From contig DGJT01000018.1 of the NCBI GenBank assembly GCA_002387565.1, forward strand, positions 1 through 64,000: a stretch of 64,000 nt of DNA. Direction: 5' to 3'. The position numbers were made by a program, and so were the translations under genes. Below, piece after piece: positions 26,301 through 35,547 of the stretch; position 1 is the first letter of the stretch; each line of letters starts with the position of its first letter. Source of the stretch: Akkermansiaceae bacterium UBA4589. GTDB lineage: Bacteria; Verrucomicrobiota; Verrucomicrobiia; Verrucomicrobiales; Akkermansiaceae. The notes under the pieces were generated by a model. It saw nothing but the letters and a program-made list of their open reading frames with translations. It was not told where the DNA came from and did no database searches.

Positions 26301-28878
26301 TTGAAGTTTGATTGAGTTGTTTTAGTTGGTTTTGATAGTAAGTTAATTCTTTACTGTCTTTGCTTTGTTTGAGCAGGTCAACCAAGTCTGTAAGAATTTG
26401 CTTCTTCAAATCATAGGAAATTTCAGTATTAAATTCAATGATTAATATAAGGTATTGAATGGCCTTATCAGCTTTGTTGAGCTCTTTATAATTTTTGGCA
26501 AGTTCATATTGGATATTGGCAAGTAGCGCCCCTTGAGGGTTTTGTTCAATAAGCGACTCGAGTTTGGTGGCTGCTAACTGATAGTCTTTACTGAGATGCA
26601 GAATTTTGGCCTGTAAAAGTTGAGCTTGAACTTGCTCATAACTAGAAATCGTTTTTGTGAGCCACAGATCAATAGTGGCTTGAGCTGCTTCTAGGTCATT
26701 GGTTTTAAATTCCGAAGTTGCTTTATAGCGGTAGAGCAATCGCTCAGACTCTGAAAATGGTTTTGCTTGATACAATTGCGTGAAAAAGCGTGCTGCTTGT
26801 TGATAATCTTGGTTGATATAGTGACGAGTTGAAACCCAAATAAGAATACTTCTAGGTATGGCAACAGGTTTGTAAGTGATGGATGGCTCAGTAGTTGCGG
26901 GTGCTTCAGCGTCAGTTGTCGTTTCGTTGTTGGCAGTAGTTTCCGCTTGAGGAGAGCCGTCCAAGTTGGCTTTTTCGTCAATTAGACTTTGGTTATAAGT
27001 CCAAATTTTCTCAATTAAATCACTGAGTTTAGCAAGGGCTTGTTGAGAAAAATAAATTTCAATAAGCGCCTGATTGGCTAGGGGGAAGTAGTCCTTAATA
27101 TCTAGGCTTAAGCATTTTTGATAATATTTTTCTGCAGCAGATAAGTTATTTGTAAGTTGATATAGATAGCCTAGTTTAGAATAGATAAAAGCCTGTTGTT
27201 TTGCCTCTAATGTCGGTACTTGCTCTATTAAGCTTAGATAGGTATCGATACTACGTTGAGGTAATGATTTTTCTGCAAGAATTTCAGCTAACCTATATTT
27301 GGCATGAGCAAATAACTGCAGGTTAGAACGGTATTTAAAGACTTGTTCGTAATCAGCTATGGCTAAATGATCTTGATTTAAGCTTTCATAGCAAGCGGCA
27401 CGTTTTATGAGTGACTCCATAGTTTTGGACTCATCTAAAACTGGGTTATTAAGCGTTTGAGTTAAGATACTGATAGCTTTTTCATAAGCTTTGGCTTGAA
27501 TAAAGATATTGGCTAGTTGAGAGCCATACTTGTTTTGGTATTGAGCATTGAGAAACTCAGGACGAATAGCCTCATAATAAAAAAGCGCTTGGTTATAGTC
27601 CTGCATGGAGAGCAATTGCTCTGCTTTAAGCCAGATCACCATTTGGTAATAGTGATTTTCCATTTGGTCTTCGTATTCAGAGAGAAATTTATCTATTTTT
27701 TTGCTCAGAGAAGCGGCCGTTTTATTTTGAGACTTTTGATACGACAAAAGGAGGTCTTGATAATCAATAGCAATTCTATCTAGAGAGGATGATGAATCTA
27801 AGTTTTTGAGTTTTTGAATTTTTGCAAAATAATCACTGGCTAAATTAAGCTGGTTCTGACGTTGAGCAGCATTGGCTCCAATCCAATAGATTTCTTTAGC
27901 TAAATCACTAATACCTTGTGTAGATTCTAATTTCTCAAGTGCACTTAATACAATATCATCTTTACCTTGATCGAAATAAGAAATGAACAACTTCAAGTAG
28001 GCTTTTTCATGCCACTCTTTTAGAGCTTCATCTTCTATAATAGTGAGTAGTTGAGCGTGGTATTCATCAATGTTATCTGTGTTTTTTTTAAGACCAGCTT
28101 GCTGGAAAAGTATGGAAGATTTTTTTTCAGGGGGCAGGTCAAATTGAAGTAGTTGAGTGTAGCAGTCTTGAGCTTTTTCGAGCAAACTTAATTGATTGTC
28201 TGCTGTTGATGAATTTAAAGCACTGTTTTTAGCTTGTAGTGTATAAATTTGACTTAGATTAGTGAGCGCAAGAATAGAGGCTTGCTGAGCAGGGATACTC
28301 GCAATAGTTTCAGCATCCTGTTGTTCAATTTGTTCGAGTAAATCAAGGTAAAAGGTAATGGCTTTTTCAAGCTCATTTTGCTGTTGGGCATATTGAGCTA
28401 ATTTAAGTAGCACGAGAGATTTTAATTCTGGGCTAATAGATTTTTTGAGAAGTTGTTCGTACCAACCTTGTGCACGCTCAAAGCCAAATAAGGCTTCATC
28501 AATTTTAGCAATTTCGTAGATAGCTTGCTCAGACCACTGGTTTTCATCTGCACTTGAACTAATACAAGCGAGAAAGTATTCCTTAGCGAGTAACGGAGAA
28601 TCTTCAATAAGGTAGCACTGCGCTAGTTCATATTGGGCTTTACTTAGATCCTCCAATTCAGGCTTGAGAGCGATAAACTGGACATAACGTTTCCGAGCTA
28701 GAGCCGCGGTCTGTTTTGCTGGTTCACTACCAGCTGGAAAGCTCTGGGCTTGCTGATACCATTGTTGAGCCAAGAGGAGAATACTTTCGCCCTCAAACTC
28801 ATCATTTATTTCAGTCTGCTCTTGGGCAAAAGTTAAGCTCAAGAAAAATAAAAGTACGCTGTAAAAATAAATTTTCAA
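26290..28878 (-). CDS. Large secreted TPR protein
   Basis: An 862-residue protein with a signal peptide (residues 1-18), followed almost entirely by tetratricopeptide-type helical repeats, for example YELAQCYLIEDSPLLAKEY near residue 85 and YSKLGYLYQLTNNLSAAEKYY near 565. A low-complexity Thr/Ala/Glu linker lies near residue 650. TPR solenoids are protein-binding scaffolds. It follows exbB and exbD in the same run, where Tol systems carry the TPR-bearing CpoB/YbgF, but it is much larger. It is probably periplasmic. Confidence 0.85.
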   Translation of the reverse strand: MKIYFYSVLLFFLSLTFAQEQTEINDEFEGESILLLAQQWYQQAQSFPAGSEPAKQTAALARKRYVQFIALKPELEDLSKAQYELAQCYLIEDSPLLAKEYFLACISSSADENQWSEQAIYEIAKIDEALFGFERAQGWYEQLLKKSISPELKSLVLLKLAQYAQQQNELEKAITFYLDLLEQIEQQDAETIASIPAQQASILALTNLSQIYTLQAKNSALNSSTADNQLSLLEKAQDCYTQLLQFDLPPEKKSSILFQQAGLKKNTDNIDEYHAQLLTIIEDEALKEWHEKAYLKLFISYFDQGKDDIVLSALEKLESTQGISDLAKEIYWIGANAAQRQNQLNLASDYFAKIQKLKNLDSSSSLDRIAIDYQDLLLSYQKSQNKTAASLSKKIDKFLSEYEDQMENHYYQMVIWLKAEQLLSMQDYNQALFYYEAIRPEFLNAQYQNKYGSQLANIFIQAKAYEKAISILTQTLNNPVLDESKTMESLIKRAACYESLNQDHLAIADYEQVFKYRSNLQLFAHAKYRLAEILAEKSLPQRSIDTYLSLIEQVPTLEAKQQAFIYSKLGYLYQLTNNLSAAEKYYQKCLSLDIKDYFPLANQALIEIYFSQQALAKLSDLIEKIWTYNQSLIDEKANLDGSPQAETTANNETTTDAEAPATTEPSITYKPVAIPRSILIWVSTRHYINQDYQQAARFFTQLYQAKPFSESERLLYRYKATSEFKTNDLEAAQATIDLWLTKTISSYEQVQAQLLQAKILHLSKDYQLAATKLESLIEQNPQGALLANIQYELAKNYKELNKADKAIQYLILIIEFNTEISYDLKKQILTDLVDLLKQSKDSKELTYYQNQLKQLNQTSNEK

Positions 28879-28892
28879 AAATGAATAAAATG

Positions 28893-29315
28893 TTAATTAT
28901 TAGCCTCCACAGGTAGAGAAATATTCCATACCTTGGCGCGCACACAGGTCGATATGACATCTGCTATATATTGACCTTTGCATTCTTGATCAAATCTGAT
29001 GCGGACAGCTTGGTCTGGGTAAACGGATACTAAGCGCTCAAGCTTATTGTAAAGAGCTTCATGAGATGAGGTTTGCCCATTAATGCTAAATTCACCAGAG
29101 GTTTTAAGGTTTATAATAATTTCACCAGCTAGACGTTGTTCACTACTGCCTTCGGATGATGTGGGGATACGAATATCCAAATCGAGTTCATCTTTAGAAA
29201 ATTTCCAACTTAGAAGAAAGAAAATCAGCAGAATAAACACGACGTCAATAAGAGGCGCTAAAGGAAGCTGCGCTTGAGGCAGTTGAGGTCGTTTAAAGCT
29301 GAGCTTATTCATCAT
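28893..29315 (-). CDS. exbD: ExbD/TolR-type proton channel subunit
   Basis: Single-pass partner of ExbB/TolQ in a proton-motive-force-driven motor. The membrane helix APLIDVVFILLIFFLL near residues 20-35 carries the essential Asp at residue 24. A periplasmic domain follows with IINLKTSGEFSINGQ and the QAVRIRFDQECKGQ stretch. At 140 residues it is of normal size. It lies 29 bases after exbB. Whether it serves TonB-like import, Tol-like envelope constriction or another machine is not decided by sequence; no tonB is nearby. Confidence 0.92.
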   Translation of the reverse strand: MMNKLSFKRPQLPQAQLPLAPLIDVVFILLIFFLLSWKFSKDELDLDIRIPTSSEGSSEQRLAGEIIINLKTSGEFSINGQTSSHEALYNKLERLVSVYPDQAVRIRFDQECKGQYIADVISTCVRAKVWNISLPVEANN

Positions 29316-29344
29316 GAATGAGAGTTGAAGGTACGGAATACGTA

Positions 29345-30070
29345 TTAGTCACTCTTTTTAGTGTCCACCAGAGTCATATCATAGCTGGAGAGGAACTCAA
29401 TAGTAGCCATTTCTAATTGGCTAGCTAATTTTTGAGCGCGTGAGCGTAAACCAGCATAAATAAGCATAATAATAATACCTATAATTAAACCAGAAGCTGT
29501 GGTGATTAAAGCTTCAGAAACACCACTGGCAAGTTCCATTTGTTTGACACCTTGCATATTTCCCACAGAGATTTCAAGGAAGGCTTTGATCATACCTAAC
29601 ACAGTTCCCAATAATCCAATCATGGGTGCCATAGAGCCTAAATCTGAGATGAAAACTAATTTACGAGCTATTTTTTCAGACTCAAAATTCGCTTGCATAA
29701 TAGCTACTTCATCTAAGTTTTCTTTACTGCTATTTGCATGATTTTTATTAAATTCTAAGACCTTGAGTACAATACGACTCAAAGAACTCGAATCGCTCGA
29801 TGTAAATGCAATCAAACCATGATAATCACGATTAGAAATATAAGCTTTGATAGAGGCCAGTGTATTAGCAGGTGCAATCAAATTAGCTCTCATGGAAAAA
29901 AGTGAAAGCAAGCTTAAGAAAATAGAAATGATAGAAACCGCAAGCAGCGCATACATCATAATGCCTCCCTTTTCAAATAGGCCGCCTAAATTAACTGTGC
30001 CTGCTTCGTCTTGCGCTCCCAAGGCCAAAGAGCTTAGTGAGATTAGACTGAGTGTAATGAGCTTTTTCAT
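29345..30070 (-). CDS. exbB: MotA/TolQ/ExbB proton channel protein with signal peptide
   Basis: Energising channel subunit that uses proton flow to drive envelope work. A signal peptide (residues 1-18) precedes the mature protein, a trait of ExbB proteins in PVC and some other phyla. Membrane helices lie at about 37-58, 140-165 and 185-208. The conserved core reads MAPMIGLLGTVLGMIKAF and SEALITTASGLIIGIIIM. At 241 residues the length is normal. It is followed by exbD, a large TPR protein and a coiled-coil protein. Confidence 0.92.
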   Translation of the reverse strand: MKKLITLSLISLSSLALGAQDEAGTVNLGGLFEKGGIMMYALLAVSIISIFLSLLSLFSMRANLIAPANTLASIKAYISNRDYHGLIAFTSSDSSSLSRIVLKVLEFNKNHANSSKENLDEVAIMQANFESEKIARKLVFISDLGSMAPMIGLLGTVLGMIKAFLEISVGNMQGVKQMELASGVSEALITTASGLIIGIIIMLIYAGLRSRAQKLASQLEMATIEFLSSYDMTLVDTKKSD

Positions 30071-30114
30071 GAATTTAAAATAGAATTATTTACTAATAAA
30101 TCAAGCTTAGTTAT

Positions 30115-30690
30115 TTATTGTGTTTCTGATTCATGTTTTAAAGCGCCAGCATTGATACAATAACGCAAATCAGTGGGGTTACCAAAGCCTTCACCTTCAA
30201 ACACATGTCCGAGGTGTCCATCACAGCGAGCACACCTAACTTCCATGCGCTTCATGCCTAATGAAAGATCTTCTATGACTTTAACATTCTGATCTTGAGC
30301 AGGTTTCCAAAATGAAGGCCACCCTGAGCGTGAATCAAAACTGGTCTTAGCTTCAAACAAAAGTAAATCACAGCCTGCACAATGAAAGCCTCCATCCGAA
30401 ATCTTTTTAAATTTTTTATAGTCAGGGCCAAATGGGCGTTCAGTGCCATGCTCACGTAAAATATGATAAGCTTTAGGCGACAGCACTTCTTTCCATTCTT
30501 CGTTGGTTTTCATAATAGTTTGTATGTTAGATGGTTGCGCTTCCGTAGTTAGTGAAGCAGGTTCAGGTGTACTATTTGTTGTTTTTAAAGCAAATTGTGA
30601 GCTCTGGGGGTTACATGAAATAAGTGAGCAAGCCATCAGTGCATTTAGGCCAATAATGATAGGCAAGGGAGGTGTTTTGAAAAAAGACAT
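30115..30690 (-). CDS. msrB: Methionine-R-sulfoxide reductase B, probable lipoprotein
   Basis: Reduces methionine R-sulfoxide in oxidised proteins. Catalytic Cys is in RYCINAGAL; zinc is held by CAGC and CARC motifs; the fold signature GGFHCAGCDLLLFEAKTSFDSRSGWPSF is seen in pieces. I chose the ATG at 30690, giving 191 residues. It yields a lipoprotein signal with the lipobox LISC near residue 25, while the longer frame would overlap the SulP gene. The enzyme would therefore act in the periplasm, repairing envelope proteins. The upstream SulP gene ends 28 bases before this start. Confidence 0.92.
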   Translation of the reverse strand: MSFFKTPPLPIIIGLNALMACSLISCNPQSSQFALKTTNSTPEPASLTTEAQPSNIQTIMKTNEEWKEVLSPKAYHILREHGTERPFGPDYKKFKKISDGGFHCAGCDLLLFEAKTSFDSRSGWPSFWKPAQDQNVKVIEDLSLGMKRMEVRCARCDGHLGHVFEGEGFGNPTDLRYCINAGALKHESETQ

Positions 30691-30718
30691 GAATGAAGGG
30701 TAATTTATAATAATAAAA

Positions 30719-32509
30719 TTAAGGGTTATTTTCTGAAATGATGGGGTTAAAAATTTGAATTTCTGCTTCTGTGTCGCCAATAATTTGTTGAGCTCGTTTC
30801 AGAGCGTCTCGAGTAGAAATATTAGGGTTATCTGGGTGACTAAAAAAGAGGTTCGTTTCCGCTTCGTTTTTATTACAGTTTTGCTGTAAAATCTTAAGCA
30901 CGCCTGAATTTTTAAGGACTCGATGAATCTCTCTATTAGCGCCACTGATAAGGAGGAATTTGTTATTTTTTTGTGTTTGTTCAATTAAGTCTTTAAAGGC
31001 AATCATCGCGCTAGCATCAAAATCCCGAGCATTACGTAAGCGCAAGATGAGGACTTTTAAGTGTTCATCTTTGAGCATTTTTTGTAAGTGAGCACGCAGT
31101 AAATCAGCGGTAGCAAAAAAGAGAGACCCTTCTAATTGAATAATCGCAATAGCAGGGTCAGGTCTATTATCTCTGAGTCTAATTTCTTTGAGCTGCTCAT
31201 CTTCAATCGTGTACTCTTTGAGGGTAGGGGTTTTGACTTTTTGTAAGTAAAAAATGAGCGACAAACCACAACCAATAAAGATAGAATAATGCAATGGTAA
31301 AAATAAAGCTGTAATAGCCGTGGTGATAAGAACAACGGCATCACCTTTAGTGGTACGCAGACAAATCTTAATCGTTTTAAAGTTGAGCAATGATAGTGCA
31401 ATCATAATAATTAAGACGGCTAATGCTGATTTAGGTATGTTTGAAACCAGTGGAAAGAATGTGAGAGCGACAAGACCTATCAAACAAAAAACTCCAGAGT
31501 AAAGAGAGGCAAACCGAGTCTTAGCCCCTGAGTTAAAGTTAAGAGATGAGCGCGTCAGTGAACCAGAGGCCGGCATAGGACCTAAGAAAGCACAGCAGAT
31601 ATTAGCCATACCCACGGCTAGCATATCTTTATTGGCGTTAGGATTCTCTCCTGTTTTTATAGCCAAGCTTTTGGCCATGCTGTTGTTTTCAAGAATGGAA
31701 AGAAAAGCAATACCAAAACTAATACCTATCACTTGGGCAATAGTTGATTGCCAAGATATTTGCTGCCAAATATCCCAATTAGGCATCATCTCGGCACTAT
31801 TAAACGAAGCAAAACAAGCGATTTCATCTAGATGTAATTGGGGTAGCCATGCTTTACACGCAGCTAAAATTAAGCTCACAATCACCAAGGCTAAAGTAAA
31901 GCTAGGCAATTTAGGTAATTTTTTTTCAAAAGTTAAATAAATAATCAGAGTGATTACGGAAACAATGAGTGTTGGCCAGTGTGTGTGAACGAGCCCTGTA
32001 GTTAATGAAGCGACACCTTGAAAAAAGTTAGCATCCTCAACATAAGCATCAATACCTAAGGTATGTTTGATTTGCTTGCTCATAATGAGGATGGCTGCAA
32101 TGGAAATATAACCAGTGAGAACACTACGACTGATAAACTGGCTAAGCTCACCTGTTTTAAGTAAAGCTCCTGCAATGCAAAAAATCCCAGATAGCAAAAC
32201 AATCACAGGCACAAAAATAATTTTCTGCTCAGGGCTCAAATGCTCCAAAGCAAAAAAACTAGCCAACATAAATGCGGTAGCATTAGTTGGTCCTAAGATG
32301 GTAAATTGTGAGCTCGCAAAAAAAGGAGCCACGATAGAAGCAATCACTGAGCCAATGAGCCCATAATAAATAGGTACTTCCGCAATGGCTGCGTAGGCAA
32401 TACTCTGAGGTAGTGAGAGTAGAGCTACATTAAGAGCCGCTTTAATATCATAGTTAAACTTAGCTGAACTATAGCTAAGAATATCTTGAAAAAAAAGAGG
32501 AGCTTTCAT
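30719..32509 (-). CDS. SulP-family anion transporter with STAS domain
   Basis: Sulfate, bicarbonate or dicarboxylate permease of the SulP/SLC26 family. The N-terminal signature SLPQSIAYAAIAEVPIYYGL (residues 32-51) and the GPTNATAFML segment are present, with about ten to twelve membrane helices to residue 415. A cytoplasmic STAS domain covers about 440-560 (VLILRLRNARDFDASAMIAF). Length (596) is typical. No sulfate assimilation or carbonic anhydrase gene is adjacent, so the substrate is open. It begins one base after the stop of the permease gene upstream, so the two are co-translated or tightly coupled. Confidence 0.92.
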   Translation of the reverse strand: MKAPLFFQDILSYSSAKFNYDIKAALNVALLSLPQSIAYAAIAEVPIYYGLIGSVIASIVAPFFASSQFTILGPTNATAFMLASFFALEHLSPEQKIIFVPVIVLLSGIFCIAGALLKTGELSQFISRSVLTGYISIAAILIMSKQIKHTLGIDAYVEDANFFQGVASLTTGLVHTHWPTLIVSVITLIIYLTFEKKLPKLPSFTLALVIVSLILAACKAWLPQLHLDEIACFASFNSAEMMPNWDIWQQISWQSTIAQVIGISFGIAFLSILENNSMAKSLAIKTGENPNANKDMLAVGMANICCAFLGPMPASGSLTRSSLNFNSGAKTRFASLYSGVFCLIGLVALTFFPLVSNIPKSALAVLIIMIALSLLNFKTIKICLRTTKGDAVVLITTAITALFLPLHYSIFIGCGLSLIFYLQKVKTPTLKEYTIEDEQLKEIRLRDNRPDPAIAIIQLEGSLFFATADLLRAHLQKMLKDEHLKVLILRLRNARDFDASAMIAFKDLIEQTQKNNKFLLISGANREIHRVLKNSGVLKILQQNCNKNEAETNLFFSHPDNPNISTRDALKRAQQIIGDTEAEIQIFNPIISENNP

Positions 32510-32510
32510 G

Positions 32511-33653
32511 TTATTGACAATGCCTGATCTGACGATAAAATTGGTAGGAAACTAAACTTAATCCTAAAATATTAGGCAGCCAAAGCAAGATAAGTTTTAA
32601 GTTAAGGCTTGATGGGTCGAGCTCTTTGGCAAAGGTAAAGAGTAATAGATACCCTCCAGCCATGGAAAGCCCAATGATAAATCGACTTTGCTTTTCTTCT
32701 CTGGGTTTAGTGAGTCCTAAATTAAAACCTATAATGCCAAGAATCAGGCAGGCTAAGCTCAACGAGCTGCGTTGATGCCATTCAATAGTAATATTCCTTT
32801 TGAGTAAAGATTGTTGAGGTTTATCAAGTTGCCTTTGTTTAGTGATTAGCTCGGCTGAACCTGTTTCTTTAATCGGCTTTACTTTGCTGCGCTCTTTTTT
32901 AAGGTCAAATAACACTGGTTGAGCAGAATCAATTTGAATCAGTTCAGTTTGTGAATTTAGCTCAATTTTTTCTAAATAAGCTTGATTGAGTGAGAGGTAA
33001 ACTTTCTCGTCTTCACTTCTATAGTCTACCGTAGCGGTTTCGCTGTAGAGGTACTGTTTTTGTTTTGCTTGATCTGTTTTTTCTGTCGAGGGTAATAAAA
33101 TATGCCAACCTTGGAGTTGGTCTTGATAGCTGTCTGTGACAAAAAATTGAGCGTTGGATTGGCTTTTAATAGCCTGATTCTTGATGAGGTATTCAGGGTT
33201 GGTTTGAATACTGTTGTAAAGAATTTGTTTGCTCTGATAAGAGGCAAAAGGCGAGAGTTGATGGTTAATGTACCAACAAAAAGCAGTCAGTAAAATAGCA
33301 ATGATAATAGTTGGCAAGGCAATCCTAGGGTAGCTCAATCCCGCCATACGTAAGTTGTTGAGCTCATTATCTTGCGAAAGCCTAAAGGTCGTGGAAAGCG
33401 TAGCAACTAAAAAAGCACAAGGCAGACTATAAGATAAAAAATAAGGAATTTTACTCAATATAAAAAATAACAAGACCTTTAGGCTGGCTTGTTCATCTAC
33501 AAGAATGGCCTGAGATTTCTGAGCAAATGTCCCAATAACTAGGACAGCGGTTAAAGTGATAATAAATTGACTAGTGCTACGTAAAATTTGCGCAATAATA
33601 TATCTATCATATAACGGCAATAAAATTCTTCTATTTAGAAGATGATGTAGCAT
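32511..33653 (-). CDS. LptF/LptG-family lipopolysaccharide export permease
   Basis: Inner-membrane subunit of the ABC exporter that extracts lipopolysaccharide toward the outer membrane (YjgP/YjgQ family). Early motifs are LYDRYIIAQILR and FLSYSLPCAFLVATLSTTFRLSQDNELNNLRMAG, seen over residues 74-107. A periplasmic jellyroll domain spans about 130-280, and three C-terminal helices end the protein. At 380 residues it is standard. Its usual partner gene is not adjacent, so I cannot say whether it is F or G. Confidence 0.9.
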   Translation of the reverse strand: MLHHLLNRRILLPLYDRYIIAQILRSTSQFIITLTAVLVIGTFAQKSQAILVDEQASLKVLLFFILSKIPYFLSYSLPCAFLVATLSTTFRLSQDNELNNLRMAGLSYPRIALPTIIIAILLTAFCWYINHQLSPFASYQSKQILYNSIQTNPEYLIKNQAIKSQSNAQFFVTDSYQDQLQGWHILLPSTEKTDQAKQKQYLYSETATVDYRSEDEKVYLSLNQAYLEKIELNSQTELIQIDSAQPVLFDLKKERSKVKPIKETGSAELITKQRQLDKPQQSLLKRNITIEWHQRSSLSLACLILGIIGFNLGLTKPREEKQSRFIIGLSMAGGYLLLFTFAKELDPSSLNLKLILLWLPNILGLSLVSYQFYRQIRHCQ

Positions 33654-33681
33654 GTAAATTATATATGAGGTGTCTGGTTGA

Positions 33682-34131
33682 TTAAGCCTTGATTAGCTTA
33701 TCAACACTATAGCGACCAGATCCAGCGATGAAGAGAACCAAAGCAACAAATAAATAAACTAAAGCTAACTCTTTAGAAGGTCCAGCTTTGGCAAAAATAG
33801 GGTCAGCTTGATGAGTTAAAAATGCAGCTCCTCCCATCACAGCAATCCAGCTTAATGAAGCGAGTCGAGTTCCTAACCCTAAGATAATAAGTAAAGCGCC
33901 AAAAAATTCAGCTAAAATAGCGATGACTAATATAGCAGTTGGAGATAAAAAACTAAGAGATGCAGGAACTGGGAAACTGCCGCTTTCACTAATAGCACTA
34001 AAATTTTGGAGCTTGCCCAAGCCATGACCAAATAACATCATTAATCCAAAAGAAACTCTTAAAATGAGCAAGCCAAGTGAAGTAGATGTAGAATTGGCTT
34101 TACCGTAACATAGTAAATGTGTGATTTTCAT
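33682..34131 (-). CDS. DoxX-family membrane protein
   Basis: A four-helix membrane protein of 149 residues. The family signature is GLLILRVSFGLMMLFGHGLGKL at the N-terminus, then LAEFFGALLIILGLGTRLASL and a C-terminal LVYLFVALVLFIAGSGRYSVDKL, each read here in parts. DoxX proteins are associated with thiosulfate or quinol oxidation in some organisms, and with oxidative-stress protection in others; the role here is unknown. It begins the minus-strand run that extends to rbfA. Confidence 0.88.
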   Translation of the reverse strand: MKITHLLCYGKANSTSTSLGLLILRVSFGLMMLFGHGLGKLQNFSAISESGSFPVPASLSFLSPTAILVIAILAEFFGALLIILGLGTRLASLSWIAVMGGAAFLTHQADPIFAKAGPSKELALVYLFVALVLFIAGSGRYSVDKLIKA

Positions 34132-34252
34132 AGTGTTTTTTTAGGGAAATTAAGCCTTAAAGTCAACGTAAAAGACCTTGGCGTTAAGGCTTAATAAATG
34201 GCTAGGTCATTTATCAGTTGTTATTTAGCCGCCACTTACTTAAAGTGGTGCC

Positions 34253-35344
34253 ATGTTAACAAGCTTAGATTTACGCGGCGTATTGAACTACGTTGAGCAA
34301 TTTAATAAGAAAAATTTCCTATTCATCTTAGAAGAGTCGTGTTTAGAAGAAGCATGGTTGTCTGGTTTTTTATTAGATGTAGATAAGCTCATAGGTGTCG
34401 GTGTGGGTTGCTTGGTCTGTCTTAATAGCCATGACGAAGCTATTTTAGAAAAAGTTGAAGAATTACTATTGGAGAGTTCAGTAGCTTTTGATTTTTTTCA
34501 AGAAGTGGGATCTTCTAAGGCTCAATGGGAGGCGGCTCTAACTCGAGGGCAAATTCTTGTAACTAAAGGGTTGATAGAGGACAAAACACAGGTACAAAAA
34601 ATATTTACTAAACTTATTTGGATTGATGAGTCTGGTTTTGCGCAATTAGCTGACTCACAGCTCAATACACAATTACTCGACAGGCGGGCTATATTTTTGG
34701 ATCAAAGTGAGCCGATAAATTTAGAGAATCAGGATGAAAGACTTATGGTGGCTAAAGATTGGTGCGCTCAAGCTAGGATTCCACGTGTGCACTTTTTGAC
34801 GACAGCAGAAGAGCATTCTTTGTTAGAAGAATTATTTTCTGCAGAAGGTGTCGGCGTGATGGTCTACACTAATCCTTATGAGGAAATTCGCCCCTTAGAA
34901 AAGTCAGAGATTGTAGAGCTGCTAGCTCTCATGGGGCCTGTGATTTCACGTCAGGCATTGTTGCCGCGTAGTTATGCTGAAATTGAAAACCAAATTGAAG
35001 ATTATTTGGCACTGGTAGTTGATCAACACGTTTTGGGATGTGTAGCTATTCATTATCACTCCTGCGGTGAAAACAAAGAAGATCAACTAGCAGAAATAGC
35101 CTGCTTATTTATCAAGCCTACGCACCAAAACCAAGGGTACGCTAAAAAATTAGTCAAAGCAGCTGAGGCTCAAGCAATTTCAAAAGGAGCGCATCAGTTA
35201 GTAGCCCTTACCAAAACTGCAGGAAAATTATTTATAGAGCTTGGTTACACATTAGAAAATCAAGACCTTTTACCTGATATGATAAAAGATAGGGGGGCGC
35301 CTGATAAAGAGTTCTACGTAAAAAGCATCTATATTGCAGAGTAG
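34253..35344 (+). CDS. argA: N-acetylglutamate synthase-like protein (reduced kinase-like domain plus GNAT)
   Basis: Probable N-acetylglutamate synthase, the first step of arginine synthesis. The C-terminal acetyltransferase domain (about residues 240-363) shows the acetyl-CoA binding pattern IACLFIKPTHQNQGYAKKL and LTKTAGKLFIELGYT, which matches ArgA (LTTRTxxWFxErGF). The first 215 residues stand where ArgA has an amino-acid-kinase fold but are short and lack recognisable kinase glycine motifs. At 363 residues it is 70-80 shorter than classical ArgA. It stands alone upstream of rpoA. Confidence 0.75.
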   Translation: MLTSLDLRGVLNYVEQFNKKNFLFILEESCLEEAWLSGFLLDVDKLIGVGVGCLVCLNSHDEAILEKVEELLLESSVAFDFFQEVGSSKAQWEAALTRGQILVTKGLIEDKTQVQKIFTKLIWIDESGFAQLADSQLNTQLLDRRAIFLDQSEPINLENQDERLMVAKDWCAQARIPRVHFLTTAEEHSLLEELFSAEGVGVMVYTNPYEEIRPLEKSEIVELLALMGPVISRQALLPRSYAEIENQIEDYLALVVDQHVLGCVAIHYHSCGENKEDQLAEIACLFIKPTHQNQGYAKKLVKAAEAQAISKGAHQLVALTKTAGKLFIELGYTLENQDLLPDMIKDRGAPDKEFYVKSIYIAE

Positions 35345-35547
35345 ATTTTAAAATATATCACTTAAAAAGCATTTTTTTGTTTGTCAAATAGGTGTTTTTG
35401 AGTTATTTGCTCTTTCCCCACGTGATTTAGCATGCTTGATTAGCTAATAACTATTAAGCCCTAAATAACCAAGTTGTAGGTCCTAAAAACAAGGTTTTTG
35501 CTTTGTTTTTGTGGGAGTAGGGTAACCCAACTTAATCCATTATAATT

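Noticed and set aside
30691..30780. Longer N-terminus for MsrB
   Set aside because: It would overlap the SulP gene by about 60 bases and bury the lipoprotein signal; the ATG at 30690 gives a clean lipobox and the usual A/T-rich start context.
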